Shown: positions 36,781 to 53,023, numbered from the stretch's first letter. The stretch is 64,000 bases of DNA from Phycomyces blakesleeanus NRRL 1555(-) (GCF_001638985.1 NW_017265167.1:124001-188000); one strand, 5' to 3'. Notes: generated by a model from the sequence alone, not told the origin. Numbers and translations are program-made.

Positions 36781-39684
36781 TTAAGGAACCTGAGATCCTT
36801 GTTTGGGTTTTGCTTGTCTATCAGCCTGACGCCTCATAAGATAGTTCAACTTCTCCATCACTTCTTCCAGCTTCATCTTGCGTTCCTGAAGCTCTAAATG
36901 CTTTCGAATAGGTGGGTTTTCGCGTGCGAATTCCAATATTTGTTTTCGGTTCATCTGATAAACAAGTCGATCATCTACTTCACGTGGGAACTGGAAAAAG
37001 AATTCATTGAGCAGTTCTACTTGAATAAACATGACAGCAGTATAGGTTAACTTTTCTGCTATCACGTTAAGAAATGCTTCAGGGCAGTATTCTTTGTTAT
37101 CGACTGATTTGCATTGTCGGCTCTTAAGAGCTGCTAGGCGATATTTGAGGATCATGGCCCGATCTCTCAAGAAGAGTGCTTCCTTAGCTTTTTCTACTAG
37201 ACGCGGGTTATAAAGAGGGCGGATAGCAGGTGCATCTGGATCAGACTCTTCCTCAACAATGCTCAATCCAGATGTTTCTGATAGACGTTTTTCTTGGTCT
37301 TGACGACGTTCATTTTCAAGCACATAGTTGATTGCACTCTTGAGCTTCTTCTTTCCGATAGTGCTTCGGATATTGGCTGCCATCTTGTCGCACATCTCAA
37401 TCTCACGCTCCAAAAGTGCAATCGATCGCTTGACGCCATCCGCCCACTCTGAGTCTGTTACCTCAACTTCGTATTTATAAGGCTTGATGGTATTCTCTAC
37501 TTGGTCGCTTGTCGTCAAAAATCTTGATCGCAATACTTCGCTTGTAAAATTCATAATTTGAGTACGTGTAGTCGGGTGAAGGGTAAAAGGTTCGGAATTG
37601 GCCAGTCTTTCCATGTTCTTCATCAAGATATCCACCACAAGTTGTGTTGTTGACCGTCCAATGCCACTCTTTGTTAGAGCAGCAGAAGCTAGATCAATCT
37701 TGTATAGCCAGTAGATATCATCTGTAGTTGCTTTGGGAAGCTCGGCAATTTTGGGATCAGACCAGTATTGCTCAGCACAGATATCCAATATACGTTGTTC
37801 AAGCATGGATCTGACCTCGTGTCGCACCTGAGGTTTACCAAAATGGCTTGCGAAATCCTTGAAATTATGCTTCAGTGCATCCATGGTCTCTGCTACGTAC
37901 GATTCGGCCGTAACACGCCTATCGTTGTATTGGACCTTGAATTGGTATCGGGCTTCTTCCAATTCGCGCTGAACAGCGTCTACTATGCTGTAAAGAGATT
38001 TACCCATACTTTGCTCTAAAACACTCATCAACTTGAAACGGAGGGTAGAAGTTCCAACATGAATATCCCGTTGGTTGTACATCAAATGATGTCTAAAGAA
38101 TGCTTCTTCATTTCGAATGAGTGCCCCGGTCATATTTCCTTCTGTGTGTTTAGGTGCTTTACAGACAACACCTATGTATCCAAGGTGGAGTGGATAGTCT
38201 GCATTTCTCAAAATAGCTGTGCCCACTTCGGGAGCGACCAAGTCCAGCTTGGTTACGACGCCAATAGTACGCAATCCGAGCGGGTCAGCTTTTCGACTTG
38301 CTCTAAGGGCAGGTGAGTTCGCCAAGTCAACATTGGCAGCACACACTGCCAAGATAATATTGGGTTCACGGATGTAACTGAAACATAATTCTTCGATCTT
38401 TGTCTTCAGAGATTCTGGCTGATTATTGCTTGTAGTCTGTATATATCCCGGAAGATCGATGAGGGTCAAATCAGGAACGTGAGGCGAATAGACACGCAAT
38501 TCGATAGGCTCGTCCGATACACACATAAAATCAGGCACAGAGCGATTCAAATCCACCAATGTTTTCTGGATTTCCTTAAAGTCTCGTATTTTACCCAGTC
38601 CAAGCTGAGGAAATTCGCCATACTCCTCTTTTACACCAGGAGTGTGGATAAGTGTTAATTCGATTGGCCGTCTAGTCACCATATCTGCTCCTCTGTGGAG
38701 TTATTAGTTATTGTTGTCAACTATATATTTTTAAAAAAAATTGCTTACTTTGGAAGAAATTCATGGCCTACAATTGCTTCCAATACAGAGCTCTTTCCTG
38801 AACTCTGTGACCCAATTACCACAATGCTCGGAAGTTTGAGAGTGTCATTTTGATCAATTGACATTAGGATGGTTCGGATCTCAATTAGTTTCTTTGTTAG
38901 CATCACTAATTGCTCATCGTGAGAAGCCATGCTAGATTCTCGCTTGGCCTTAATCTTCTTAGCCAACTTCTTTTCTTCCTCCTCCTCTTCTTCCTCTTCC
39001 TTGGTCTTTTCTGGTGGACTATCTGAATTTATTGTAGCTGTAGCAACGATTACAGCAGCTGGTAAAGGATCTCCTCCATCTCCTCCATCCGAGCTTTGAT
39101 AATTCTTATCTTTTTCTTTAGATTCAGTTATTTTTAAAGATTCTTTTTCATCGGTTTGGTGATCCAAAAAGGTGTGTGTTGTTGGTTTCTCTTTGACTTT
39201 ACTGTTGATTGATGCTAAAAGTTCTGTGATTGCACCGGGAACTCGCAGACGAACTTCTGGAATCGACATGTCGAATTTTTCTGCTTGCTCTTGTACCTTG
39301 ACTAGCATGTCTTGGGCATTCTTGAGACCATCCTTCATAAAGGATGTTCCGGTCTCAGTCCAGTCTATGGGTATGTCAGGCCAATGATGGTAAATTTGAG
39401 TTTACATTACCCTGAAGTGTATTGTTCGCCACTGTTACGCTTGCTGCCGCAGTACCGGCAACGACCACAGGTACTCGCAGTACTTTAAATGCAATGCGAG
39501 TAATGGATGACAAGCCAAAGGATCTTGTTTGGTTTTGAACATGAAGAGGACGAGGGTAAATGCGTGGTCTGACATGAGGTTGCGAAAGATGATAATTGCG
39601 GATAAGAAGGGTCGGACGTTTGGCTACCAGATGAGCATGTGCGCTAAACTGGCCCGGTTTAGCCTGCAGAACCTTTGCAAACAT
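36781..39684 (-). CDS. MGM1: mitochondrial inner-membrane dynamin-like GTPase (Mgm1/OPA1)
   Basis: This large GTPase drives inner-membrane fusion and cristae shape. Three exons on the minus strand (39684-39411, 39364-38749, 38692-36781) give 933 aa. The N terminus is Arg/His-rich without acids (presequence) and is followed by a hydrophobic segment ([18 protein letters not shown]) that fits the stop-transfer span. A Lys/Glu coiled region with a glutamate run precedes the GTPase domain. G motifs are clear: GSQSSGKSS (about 275-283), the switch-I region at RRP (about 303-306), DLPG (about 376-379) and TKLD (about 444-447). The stalk and GED-like region follow, ending in a charged coil. A rhomboid cleavage site is expected in the region downstream of the first span but I cannot place it. 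Confidence 0.95.
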
Positions 39685-40067
39685 GAGAGAGTAAAAAGGA
39701 TCGTCGTTGGTATACTTTTATCTGCAAATTGGGGGTGGTTCGATAAAAATGGGTGAAAATCCAGTCCCTTGCTGTTCCGTTACTGATAAACACATTATTA
39801 AACTAATTCAATTACTATTTACGATATTTTCAACCAATCAACCATACAACTCTAATTTAACACCTTCATAATTGAAACAACAAAATAAAACAAAAGATAT
39901 ACACAGTAATTGTTTTTTTACAAAAAGCTTTTATTATTATTATACAAACAAATCGAAAGTTCCGAGCTCCCAATGATTCTGGCACCTATGTCCAGAGCCT
40001 TGGTACACCGTCAGAGTAAAAATGGATACTTGTTACGCGTAACAATCGAATATGTAAGATAAAGAGC
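39685..40067. other. promoter side of MGM1 and 3' end of the uL1 gene
   Basis: This 383-bp AT-rich stretch lies between two minus-strand genes. It holds the uL1 gene 3' region and the MGM1 promoter. Nothing else is recognised. Confidence 0.5.
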
Positions 40068-40796
40068 TTAGAACAAACGCTGGGGCTTGCCCATGGAGGA
40101 CTTCAAGTACAAAGACTTGACGTTCTGCCAGTTCTTCTTCAAGAGGGAAACCAAGAAGTTGATGGACAGCATGATGTTGGCGAGCAACTCATCCTCAGTC
40201 ATCTGGACGTGACCGACAGCAACACCGAGACAGAGAACCTTCTTCAACTGGAACTTGATGGTGGCACGGATCTCGTTGGCCTTATCGGTCAAGGAATCGG
40301 CGTGGGAGACGGGGGTAGGGAACTTACCGACCTTGTGAAGACCGGGACCCAAGAGACGAGGAATCTGCTTGATCAAAGCCTCGGAAGCGACGAAAGCATC
40401 ATACTTCTTGGCGAGCTTCTTGATCTGCTTCTTGTTCTTGTTCAACTTCTTCAAATCGTCAACAGACTGGAACTCCATACCGGCAGCCTTGGCCTGGTCA
40501 CAGTGGAAAGCATCACCGAGAACGCAGACGGAAAGGTTGGGGCGGGGAATGTTGGGGAGCTTGATGGAGCCAGAGAAACGCTTATCTCTCTGGGGATCGT
40601 AGTTCTTCAAACCAATTTGGAGTTCGATGGTCTCAGTGAAGTTACGCTTCTTCTCTTCGCATCCGGCCTTGATGGCACGGACGGTCTCTCTGACGGCAGA
40701 ACCGCTAACTTTGCTATAGGGTAGATATCATATGAGATGGATGGATTGGATTTATGGATGGATTCCATCGGATGGACCAAAGGATATTTACCTCAT
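40068..40796 (-). CDS. RPL10A: 60S ribosomal protein uL1 (L10a/L1)
   Basis: uL1 forms the ribosomal L1 stalk near the tRNA exit site. Two exons (40796-40792 and 40713-40068, minus strand) give 216 aa, close to the usual 217. The sequence begins [12 protein letters not shown]. It contains [54 protein letters not shown] and the C-terminal [20 protein letters not shown], all family signatures. The first coding exon is only five bases (ATGAG), an arrangement often seen in fungal ribosomal protein genes. Codon use is strongly biased to C- and G-ending codons, unlike most neighbours, as expected for very high expression. A GC-rich patch (TTTAAACCGCGCC, 40877-40889) upstream may be part of the promoter. 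Confidence 0.97.
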
Positions 40797-43700
40797 TGCG
40801 AATAAAGATAAAGGGGAAGAATTCCGGTTAACGTCAAATATCGTATTTTGTTCTTTTTCGGAGACGAATTTCTGTGTTTAAACCGCGCCTTTTAGATATT
40901 GTTCAACAATGTTTAAAGGTTATAAAGCTCTACATCTTTAACTGTTATGGATTATTTAAGAGTTTATTATATATACTCGAGGTTTAAAGGTTTAGCATTA
41001 TAATCATTCACGAATTAGACCCTACTATTTTAATTGCTTGTTTTGTTATAAAATATAGAAATATGAATATTGGATGGTGTACAATTTCTTCCAAGGAAAC
41101 ACCTGTCAATCTAATTCATAATATACAAATAATACTATTATCCCCGTACTTTTTTCTTTAACCATATTACTAATGAATATGTGAGTCCAAATGATAGCTA
41201 GTGAATAGGCCAAATATAAAAGTTATTAGAATTATTTCACAAGGCATATATACATAACCTTGGAGTTGCCACAATGAAGTATTGCAATATTCCGTATTTT
41301 CTTTTCTTGTAGTAATTCTATGTATTTACAGCTCGGAAACAAAATCTCCCTTTTATTTTTCTTTAGATATGTTCTATTACTATCTTTTCAGTTACTTGTG
41401 GTATTTCTTTTAACTTTAAATATTATTATTATTTTAAAGAAACTGCCATAGTTGTTCTTAACTAGATATGAGTGAAAACTCAGTGTCAAAGATAGTCTGT
41501 AAAAACAAGTCACTTGGTATATATTTTCACTGCTTTAAATTCTTAGAATATGCTTTTTTTGTTAAAAATCTTTATACCTTTTTTCTATTTTAAAGATCCT
41601 TACAAACATCATGGTCTTTGAGCTTTATGGCTCTATAAGCCAATCGTTTACAATTCAGTACAGAAAGACTGTATTTTTCGGCTAAACTTGAAACCATTTG
41701 AAAAAGATTACAGGCGAGTGTGGCACCTAACACACACTTTTTTTTATTTATTTTATATTTTATATATTTTTTTAAAAGAACATCAATCGTCACTTGAACT
41801 ACTTTAACGGAGTTGAGTTTCACGAGTTGCTTTTCAGTGAAGAGGTCCAAAATGAATGAAGAGTCTTCCAACTACTTTACACATCTATTGCATCCTTTAA
41901 TCGCTGACGTGTATATCTGCAAAAAAAATTAAGGGGAAAGATGCGTGACTATTTTCATATGCATGTGACTACTAGAGCTAAAGACTGTGAAAAAAAAAAG
42001 CAAAAAGTAAACAAAAAAGGATGCAAAAAACGGAAAAAGACGAGCAACAACGATGCAAAACCTTATTTACCATCAGAAACTACAATTCTGCTCATGCGAA
42101 TAGCTCATTAGCTTATATATAACTCTTGCCATGTTCTTGCAGAAATGAGTTTGTCAGAGCCTTGCGCATAAAAGATCAATTCTCTATTTTTCTCATTCAA
42201 CCTGACAGCCGATGTTGATTCGCGCATCCTTTTAACAGCCACTCATGATAGAAAGCAAGAGTTTTCAGGGTAAAAATTAGAATCCACACGCGTTTAAAAA
42301 TTGTTAAACTCTTGAACGTACTTAGTATACATCATACAGTCATTATCTGATCGACTCTTTAGAAATATAATTGAGTTTTGACTATTACAAGAATAATATC
42401 CAGATTTTCTATACATGACACCAAAAGCTGTGGATAGTTTTTAATAATGAGCAATATTGGATACCCCAAAACAACAAAAGAAATGTCTTTTTACAGAAGC
42501 TTGATTTTATTTTATAGAGTCTAGTAAAGATTTTCAGAAGGAATCACTATGTCAAGATATCTGCTTTACACGTTTGATAGTTATTTTCTTTTTTTGAGCC
42601 TCGATTTTTCCGAACTGTTTGCCCTTTGAGTTCTAATTTATTTTGCAGGAAAATACTTTGGTTTATACTAAAAAATATATATATAAATACCTGCAGACTT
42701 TCAAAGCGCAAAGTCCAAGTGAACACATGCAAGCTGTAAGAATAAAGCATGATTTTGGCCTCATATAAAAAAAACAGCTTTTTTGTCATTTGTAGAGACG
42801 GTATTATTTTTGAAACTGTAAAATATTCCTTTTTATCTTTTTTTATGCTTATATTGTATTTTTGATTTGCCGGATAGTTCAAGCAACTCTTTAATACAAG
42901 TAACTTGAGAACGTGCTGGTTTTACACATACTTATTGCTTACATCATAAATAGGTAGTTTTTTTTTACCAGCCAATGACTTGGTTACTTTTGGCTGGATC
43001 AAGATCGTGTATTGTTAGACAGGCAGATGAAAATTGGATGGTGCCGTTATTGAAGCTAATAACGAAAAAAAAAAAAAGATCCGGCATTATGATTGATTTA
43101 TCTGACGGGACCAAGAGCATTGTGTGATGAGAGGACGGGACCAGGTCACTTGATCTAAACTACCAGCCTTAATATTATTTTCAATCATATTCCAATCTGA
43201 TAAATACTACCACTGGTTTTTCACACTAGTATTCCTAATAAGATAGTTTGTGTCCACTTCCGTGGTAACCAAGTAATTATATAAATCACATGCTAATAAG
43301 CTAATAAGCTAATAAGCTAATATTTATATATTTTAATTGTTTTATAGGCGGTCATATCTATTTTGAGGGACTGAATGTCTTTAAGTAATAAATAAAGAAA
43401 TCTTGGAAGTATGCATGTGTCTTTCCGTTGGCCAATCACATCAAGATTACTTGTTGAAAACATTAAACAAAGCGTCAAAAGAATATAATAGACAGAATAA
43501 GTAGCCAACCAGACGTTGGAACTCTAAGACTAATCAGCAATCACTAGGTAGAAACCACAGTTAGTGATATTCTCTTTTATTCATTTATTTTTTTCAAGTT
43601 AATCTTTAACAGCACAAATCAATAATATCCTTAATAAAATTGGATATTATTATTATTTTTCATGCAAATGAATTTTCTATTATCATCATCAGTATAAGAA

Positions 43701-44887
43701 TCTTATTAAGTAGCTCCCTTTCTTTTTGTTTTAGCCAATAATTCTCTGTTAAAACATAAGGAATACTTATATTTGCTTTAAATTGAACCTTTTGTTTTTC
43801 AATCCTTTTTCCAAGATCTGTTAAACTTTTTCGATCTAAATGGTTTTCTCTTGATTCACTAATAACTTTTCTCCAAAAAATCGTAAGAAATAATAGTGAT
43901 AATGAGAAATTTGGTTAAACAAAATGACAAAACTGAATTATCATTTTCACTTGAAAAATATATTTTTCCAACAAAAGAAAAGTATAAAATTTGATTTTCT
44001 TCTTCTTCTTATAGCTCAAGCTTGGATCCAAAAGCAAGCTTTTTCTAAAGTCTGACCATCTTTTTCAAAGATAAGAAGAAGAAAGTGATCAATTTTACGG
44101 TAAAATCACCTTGATTATACGAAATATTGCTTAATTATCTTTCTATGGTTTCATATCTTGTTCTCTTGCTATGGTGTTGACTAATTCACCTTTGGAAAAG
44201 ACTATGGCCTTCTTCGTTATTTTTGCATTAATTGGAAGATCACTTCTTATCTTAAGTCTTTAAAGTAGAGAACATGGTGAATTTCATAGGTTTAAACGTT
44301 CATATAAAATCGAAACAAATGTTACATATATTTTTTATTTATTTATTTATTTATTATAACTTTAATAGATATGATAGCTATAAGAATAAGAATAATAATA
44401 ATAATAAAATACGTCTATATCAAAAGTCAAATATCGAAAAATACAAACAAAACCCCTTGATTTTTATATATCGCTATTTTCCATAGTATATTCTTCTTCT
44501 AATTTTTATTTAGTATTTCTTTTTGCGGCCAATCCTGAATGTAAGCTGCAAATTCTTATTTTGATACGAATATTTTGTACTGTTGCTGCCGTCCTCTGAG
44601 TGCCTTTATTTCCCGGTCAGTCATAAATTAGTCTGATTGGCCAAGTTCAAGATGAGCTTGTTTTGCCCTTTTTTTGAACTTTTTTTTTTTTCGAATTTTT
44701 AGTCTGTCAACACCGAGTTTGTGCCGGACCTGCCGAATTATTTCAGGTTCGAGAAAAATGTGACTGTCTCTATTTTGTAGTAGATAAACTTATCGCCGTC
44801 CTCTAAGATCGCTGTTTAAACAGATGACGCAAAAGGCTTCCTCATTTTTTCTACACTGTTCGGACTTTGATCGACACCTTTTCCTTT
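40797..44887. other. 4.1-kb gap, AT-rich
   Basis: No gene can be supported. The minus-strand frame at 41590-41871 is protein-like (MEDSSFILDLFTEKQLVKLN) but has no recognised relatives or joinable exons; it could be a relic. A tandem GCTAATAA decamer array lies at 43291-43321. A TTCTTCTTCTTAT/ATAAGAAGAAGAA pair (44000-44090) can form a loose hairpin. Other frames are short. Confidence 0.5.
43291..43321 (+). repeat. tandem array of a 10-bp unit
   Basis: The unit GCTAATAA, spaced to a ten-base period, occurs three to four times in perfect tandem in intergenic DNA. Confidence 0.85.
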
Positions 44888-47885
44888 ATGAACTCCACAG
44901 CAACCAATACGGACGATGTCCAACAGCGACCCTTACAAAGACACACCATGAACAGATCTAGTTTTTATATGCTACTTTTCCTCCTCACACTCTTATTTAT
45001 GAACTCATCCGATGATGAGACTGGAGGAGGAAAACGACCTACTGTAGACGATGTGCTAAAGGGGCTCCAAAACGAAAAGGAAGGCTTGGCCAATGTCACA
45101 TTTGGCATAAATGTGACTCACGTAAGAGCCATTGCATCGCCATTAAATGCCCATTATACTTCAACTAAATTTTATTTCCTTCTTTTATTCTTCTTTAACT
45201 TTTTCCTGGAAACAACTTTTTGTCTAAACTACTTGATTAACTTGCAGCCCTTGTCGAATCTGATGCAAACGAAAATTGACGGCTTGCTTGACATTGGCCG
45301 TCAAATACCTAATTCACATTTCTACCATAACATCACGGGCATATTTAGAGGTTAAATAATTCAATATTCGTTTATATATAATGTTGGACTTGGTTAATAA
45401 CACCATAACTGGGTCGGCTGATGATTTAGGTGACTGGGAGAGTGAAAATACCACCCTTCCTGCCTCTGATCCAGCAAACAATCAAACACTACAAGACGAG
45501 AACCGGGGTAGTTTTGTATTTACAGGTCAAGGATCTTATTCTCTTAACCTCAAGTCTATTGAAACTGAGGATCAAAATACTCATTATATTGAGGCAAGTA
45601 AACAAGCTAAATAATATAGCAACTCTAGAAAGAAGGTCTATATCCTTAAAAGAGCAGTAGGGATACATGCATCTCAATGATGCCGAGCGAAGCAATTTCG
45701 GCGCCTTGCTGCTGGCAGAAGGCATCCATTTCCTCAATAACGGTACCCTTTATTTAATGGCTGTTCCTGAGGGGTAAGCAATATAGGCTCCATTTTCATT
45801 CTTGAATTTTGTTAATGTGTTTCTGTTATTATTATTTTTGTTATTGTTGATACTGCCACAGAGCTTCATTCCCTCTGGCAGATTTACTTCATATGCTTCC
45901 AAATAATGAAAGCATGATTACAACCAAGAAATCCCTTGCCCAACGTATTGATGAGCAGATTGAGAAATTGGAAAAGATGGCAGAATGGAATGGACAGCAA
46001 CTAATGGATTCAGAGGGTAAATCATCTAATGGAATTTCTGGCCATATTTGAACCTGAATGGCTAATATATAAGCTTTGTCAAAGAGAGATCCCAAACAGT
46101 ACCCTTTGAATGCCAGTTTCAATTATTTGGACAGTTACATCCAGTACCCGAAAATATCAAAAGATCCCATTTGATTGAATATGAAAAAGGTGATTCTTTG
46201 TTTTCTTTATCTATATGTCGGGATTTCTTTAACACCCTTAGCACAAAAACTTTTAGAGCTCGAGGATCCACAAGGAATTAGGACTATTCGACCCCCACCA
46301 TTGGAATTAAGTAGTATTATGTATGCACCAAACTGTGGCCTTTCTTTAGCGACAAATGGCACTGGTATGAAGATCGAGACATACTACAGTAAAGCTGTTT
46401 CCTACGCTGGAATGGCTAGCTTCTTAGCTATTCTGCAAATATTCTCCTTGATTCATCAAATGGAATTCACACCAACACCTTCTGTAAGGGCATATAGTAT
46501 ATTAGTTTTGTGGATTTGTAATTCTTACACTGCCTTTGTAGAGTGTCACAAATGTGTCTTATTGGACTATTGTTATGCAAGCCATTATGGATGGATACCT
46601 TTGCCTACTCCATCTTACAGCGGGTATTGTGGTTGATGCAGTATTTATCCCATTCGCTGCTACGGCATTTTTCAATTTTGTATTGGTTTCTGTGTTCGGG
46701 ATGCGTTATTTGTTGGTAATCTGGCGAATTCAACGCCCAGAAGTTGTTAGAACAACTAGACCAAGACCACAGCCTGCACCACGGGTTGAAGAGGAGATCG
46801 AAGGGGAGACACCTCCTGCTGTACCAGCAAATGCTACACCTGTGCGTGAAGAACGCTCTAGCCCTACGTATGATGTTGGTACATTGTACTGTAAATTATG
46901 TAAGTTAAACTATATATATATATGTGTGTGTGTGTACGTATATGTATATAAATATATGTCTCAACTCATTATGAATTTTTGGGATATTTTAGATATTTCT
47001 CTTCTGGTTGGATTGTTTTTATTTTATCACACCGCTACAAGTTCTGCATTTGTGCAAAACATCGTGATTGCTATTGTTGGGCTTGCATTCTATTCCTTCT
47101 GGATACCACAAAGTATAAGAAGCATCTCACGAGGCTGTAGACGTCCCTTGAGTCCCAAATACGTGGTTGGAATGAGCATTTCAAGATTAGCCATCCCTCT
47201 ATGTAAGCATTTAAGAATAGTACGATTTACTACGCATGCACATGATTGAGCTAATACTACTATAAATCAGATTTCTATGGATGTCCTGAAAATGTGCTTG
47301 CACATAAAACCACGCCATGGATTTGGGCTCTTGTTGTCTATATGGCTTTTCAGGTGCTTATCTTGTTCTTACAAGATTTGCTCGGCCCTCGTTTCTTTGT
47401 TCCTGAGAGAGTAAGTATTAAATATAGGTAGATAATTTGCGATCAACACTGTACAGTGTATTGATCTTTAATTTTAATTTTAATTTTGATCTTGCTTTTA
47501 ATTTTCTAGTTCTTACCACAAACTTATAATTATCACCCCATATTGGCAACAGAAGATGAAGAAACTCTTCAAGGCGAGGAAGAAGCCGGCGGATCAAGTG
47601 GAACACATTCTCGCGATTGTGCTATTTGTATGCTCCCAATTGAATCTGCTCCTTCAACCTCCACGGGACTTGGTGTTCTTGGTAGAGCACAATACATGGT
47701 GACTCCATGCCATCATATGTTCCACACCGATTGCTTGGAGAAGGTAAATTAAAAACAGCCTCTGATTATTATTGTTACTGTTATTGCTATTGTTATATTA
47801 ACATATATATTTCAATCAATTATCATAGTGGATGAGAATCAAGCTTGAGTGTCCTGTCTGTAGAGCATACCTTCCAGCATGCTGA
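44888..47885 (+). CDS. TUL1: Tul1/Dsc1-type RING E3 ubiquitin ligase of the Golgi/endosome
   Basis: Tul1 (Dsc1 in S. pombe) is the RING subunit of the Dsc membrane-protein quality-control ligase. Twelve exons (44888-45121, 45248-45350, 45430-45593, 45661-45773, 45862-46016, 46100-46189, 46242-46483, 46542-46899, 46993-47202, 47271-47410, 47510-47743, 47829-47885) give 699 aa. An N-terminal hydrophobic anchor (FYMLLFLLTLLFMN) is followed by a luminal domain with many NxT/S sites and FVFTGQGSYSLNL and VPFECQFQLFGQLHP. Several membrane spans follow (ASFLAILQIFSLI, LHLTAGIVVDAVF, LLVGLFLFYH, IVIAIVGLAFYSFWI, WALVVYMAFQVLIL). The C terminus is a RING (CAICMLP, CHHMFHTDC, CPVC). Domain order and length fit the family. 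The start at 44888 could be shifted to 44948. Intron 3 needs a GC donor. Confidence 0.92.
45594..45660 (+). other. GC-AG intron 3 of TUL1
   Basis: The donor is ATTGAG|GCAAGT and the acceptor GCAGTAG|GGATAC. The junction gives NTHYIE|GYMHLNDAERSN. The GT four bases on shifts the frame to a stop after six codons. Confidence 0.85.
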
Positions 47886-48344
47886 GTTCTCCTTCAACCG
47901 CAAAAAAGAAGGAGCTCAATAACACATTCGCATAAAAATCTAACCAACATTTCACTGTTACAAATTTATCACACATATATTCCCTTCTCTCCTCCCCTCC
48001 CCTCTCTAACTTTTACTTTATCTTATATCTACTTTTTTTTGAAAAATAAGAAATAAATGTGTATAATTCTCCAATAAAAGGTCAAAATAATAATCATAAA
48101 AAAGAAAGATCTTTTTATCTTTTTACATTTTTCACCTATCTATTATGTATGTTACGTTTTATTATAATTATCATCATCATCATCAAACTTGTTAAAATAT
48201 ACTCCTTGAATATGGTGTACAAGTCACCTTAAAAGGACTGCTTTTGGACGATTTTTTTTTGGCCCAGTTTAAATTTTTTTTATTGCTTGCACAGATTGTC
48301 TATTTTTTTATACTTGTTCCGACGGCTCTAACAAAACAGCAACT
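47886..48344. other. gap between TUL1 and PRP43
   Basis: This 459-bp AT-rich stretch carries the TUL1 3' end (pyrimidine run 47980-48005), an ATC run at 48170-48185 and the PRP43 leader. No gene is seen. Confidence 0.55.
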
Positions 48345-50886
<2,542 letters not shown>

Positions 50887-51815
50887 ACTTATAAAGATAA
50901 AGCACAATTGACTTTGCATACAATACATCTTAAAACAAACAAACTAAAACAAAAAAAAACTTAGTCCAAGAAGCTGTTTGTCAATCATCATCTCTCTATT
51001 TATCTCTATATCTCTATCTATCTGTCTTTATTTTTTTTCCCTCCCTTTCTGTATCTATCTACCTCTCTATCTCTTTTTTCTATAGATACTATAATAAATC
51101 ATATGCATTAGGGCATTTTACTAGTTTTTTTTTCCTTGTTTTTTTTATATATGTATATACAAGTACACATAATATATTGTTGTGGTTGTGGGTAAATTCA
51201 ATGATCAGCAAATGGAGCATTACAATATTTCCTGTTTGGTTCTGTTTTTTTTTAAAATAAAGAGAAATAAAAAAAGTCATCGAGTCTTTGATGGTTTATG
51301 TTTAAGCTTGTTACAGGAGGAGATTGTGTAAGATTCACAACTTCTATATTTGTCGAATACCGATACTGGTACTTAAATACTAGTAACTCCGGAATGCGCT
51401 GTAACACTACGAATGAGAGGTTGCTCGAGCATTTGTTATATCCCGTTTTTTATGTTGATATGATCTGAAAGAATCCATTTGTAGAAGCATAACGGTTAGG
51501 CCGTATACATGAAAATGGGCTGAAATAAGTCTTTCGTTTTTTCCTTTTTTCATGTACTTATTTTAAATAATATTATTGCAGGAATATTACAGGTAGAACA
51601 TTATCATAATATGTGCGACAGTCACAGGTAAATTTAAACTTTATTGTTGCTATGGCAAAACGGGATTTTTCAACAAATCCACGCATACTCTAATAAATTT
51701 AACCTTGGAGGTTAATTGCTAAAGTGTTTGAACTTTCTTATTAAGATTTGTATTAGCTAATCGTTTGCAAGGCCCCATTAAAAATATAGATATAGATATA
51801 GATATATAGATATAT

Positions 51816-51885
51816 AACATAACATAACATAACATAACATAACATAACATAACATAACATAGCATAGCATAGCATAGCATAGCAT
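51816..51885 (+). repeat. pentanucleotide array, AACAT x9 then AGCAT x5
   Basis: Nine perfect AACAT units (51816-51860) are followed without a break by five perfect AGCAT units (51861-51885). The two blocks differ by one base per unit. Confidence 0.95.
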
Positions 51886-53014
51886 CTAATAACTATCAAA
51901 ATATCCTTCTGTAAAGAGAGTATAGACAGTACAAACAGTACAAAAAGTGCAGATAGTGTACATATTTTGTAGTATAAACGGCGTGGATTCTGAATATACT
52001 CCAAAAAAGTTTATACGAAACCCCAATCCAACATCTCCATATTCATAGGTTAAAATATTCCGTGCGTAATTAAGCACATCTTTCGTAAGCCAGATTAATA
52101 ACGTTAGACTGGGGGAAAATCTATAAAGCAATTACACTTGTCAGACGGGCTGGGCTATCACAATGAGAAGATTCTAGTCTGGAACCTACTCATTGGTACC
52201 TGCTTTCTTTTTATGGTCAAAAATTAAAATATATGTACATCCTATTTAGTATATTATTTTTGTATAGTGTTCAAAGATTCGATCGATGAGATCACAGTGC
52301 CCTTTAACAATGCTTTGATATACAATGTGAAAAACTGGGAAATGTGGAGTAGTTTTTACTATTAAATATTTTGTACGTTCCTCGGAATTGAAATCTAATA
52401 TATTAATGTTGTACCTATACGATCCGTGTAATGTGTATACCTGGATAAACAGGTAAAATTGCGGGGTATGACAACGGGAAAAACTGCAAAACATGTTTTA
52501 ATTCATGCAGGGAGTCCTTCAGCCCTTCCCGGGATTTTACCTGTACTACTTTTTTTATTCTTATTACATTTGTACAATATGTGTATCATAATATTTGATG
52601 ATTGGTGATCGAATTCTACATATTCCGATTGATCAAAGAAAACCCTGAGAACAGCATGTAAACGCTGGGTCCCGCTCTTTCTCTGTACATGGGTAGACTG
52701 AAATAAGAGGAAAGCTGGAAAATTTGACTCTTCTTTCTTTGTGATCCTCAGGGCCATCTATCACACGTCAACAATGCAAACAATTTACTAAATTTGATCA
52801 ATTGCACGTCTCATCCGGGACGAAATAAGCGGGTATTTTGACTTTATGAGTGATAGACGATGATATAATCTTATATATCAATAATATCTACTACTTCCAA
52901 AGATTTCCCCAGTATTACCCAGTATACCTTCATATATTCCCTCATATTAACTTCTTGGTGTCCACTGAATGTAAAATATGGCCTTAAACTAAAAATTTTT
53001 GAGATCGACAATCA

Positions 53015-53023
53015 TATATAAAG
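53015..53023 (+). promoter_or_regulatory. TATA box of the glucoamylase gene
   Basis: TATATAAAG lies 55-63 bp upstream of the ATG at 53078. It is in a good position for a strongly regulated, TATA-driven secreted-enzyme gene. Confidence 0.6.

Noticed and set aside
40209..40724. 171-codon plus-strand frame opposite the uL1 gene
   Set aside because: It is the antisense shadow of a highly biased ribosomal protein gene; its composition follows from the coding strand.
44025..44050. AAGCTTGGATCC resembles a cloning-vector linker
   Set aside because: Only two restriction-like sites in native AT-rich sequence, with no other vector sequence around.
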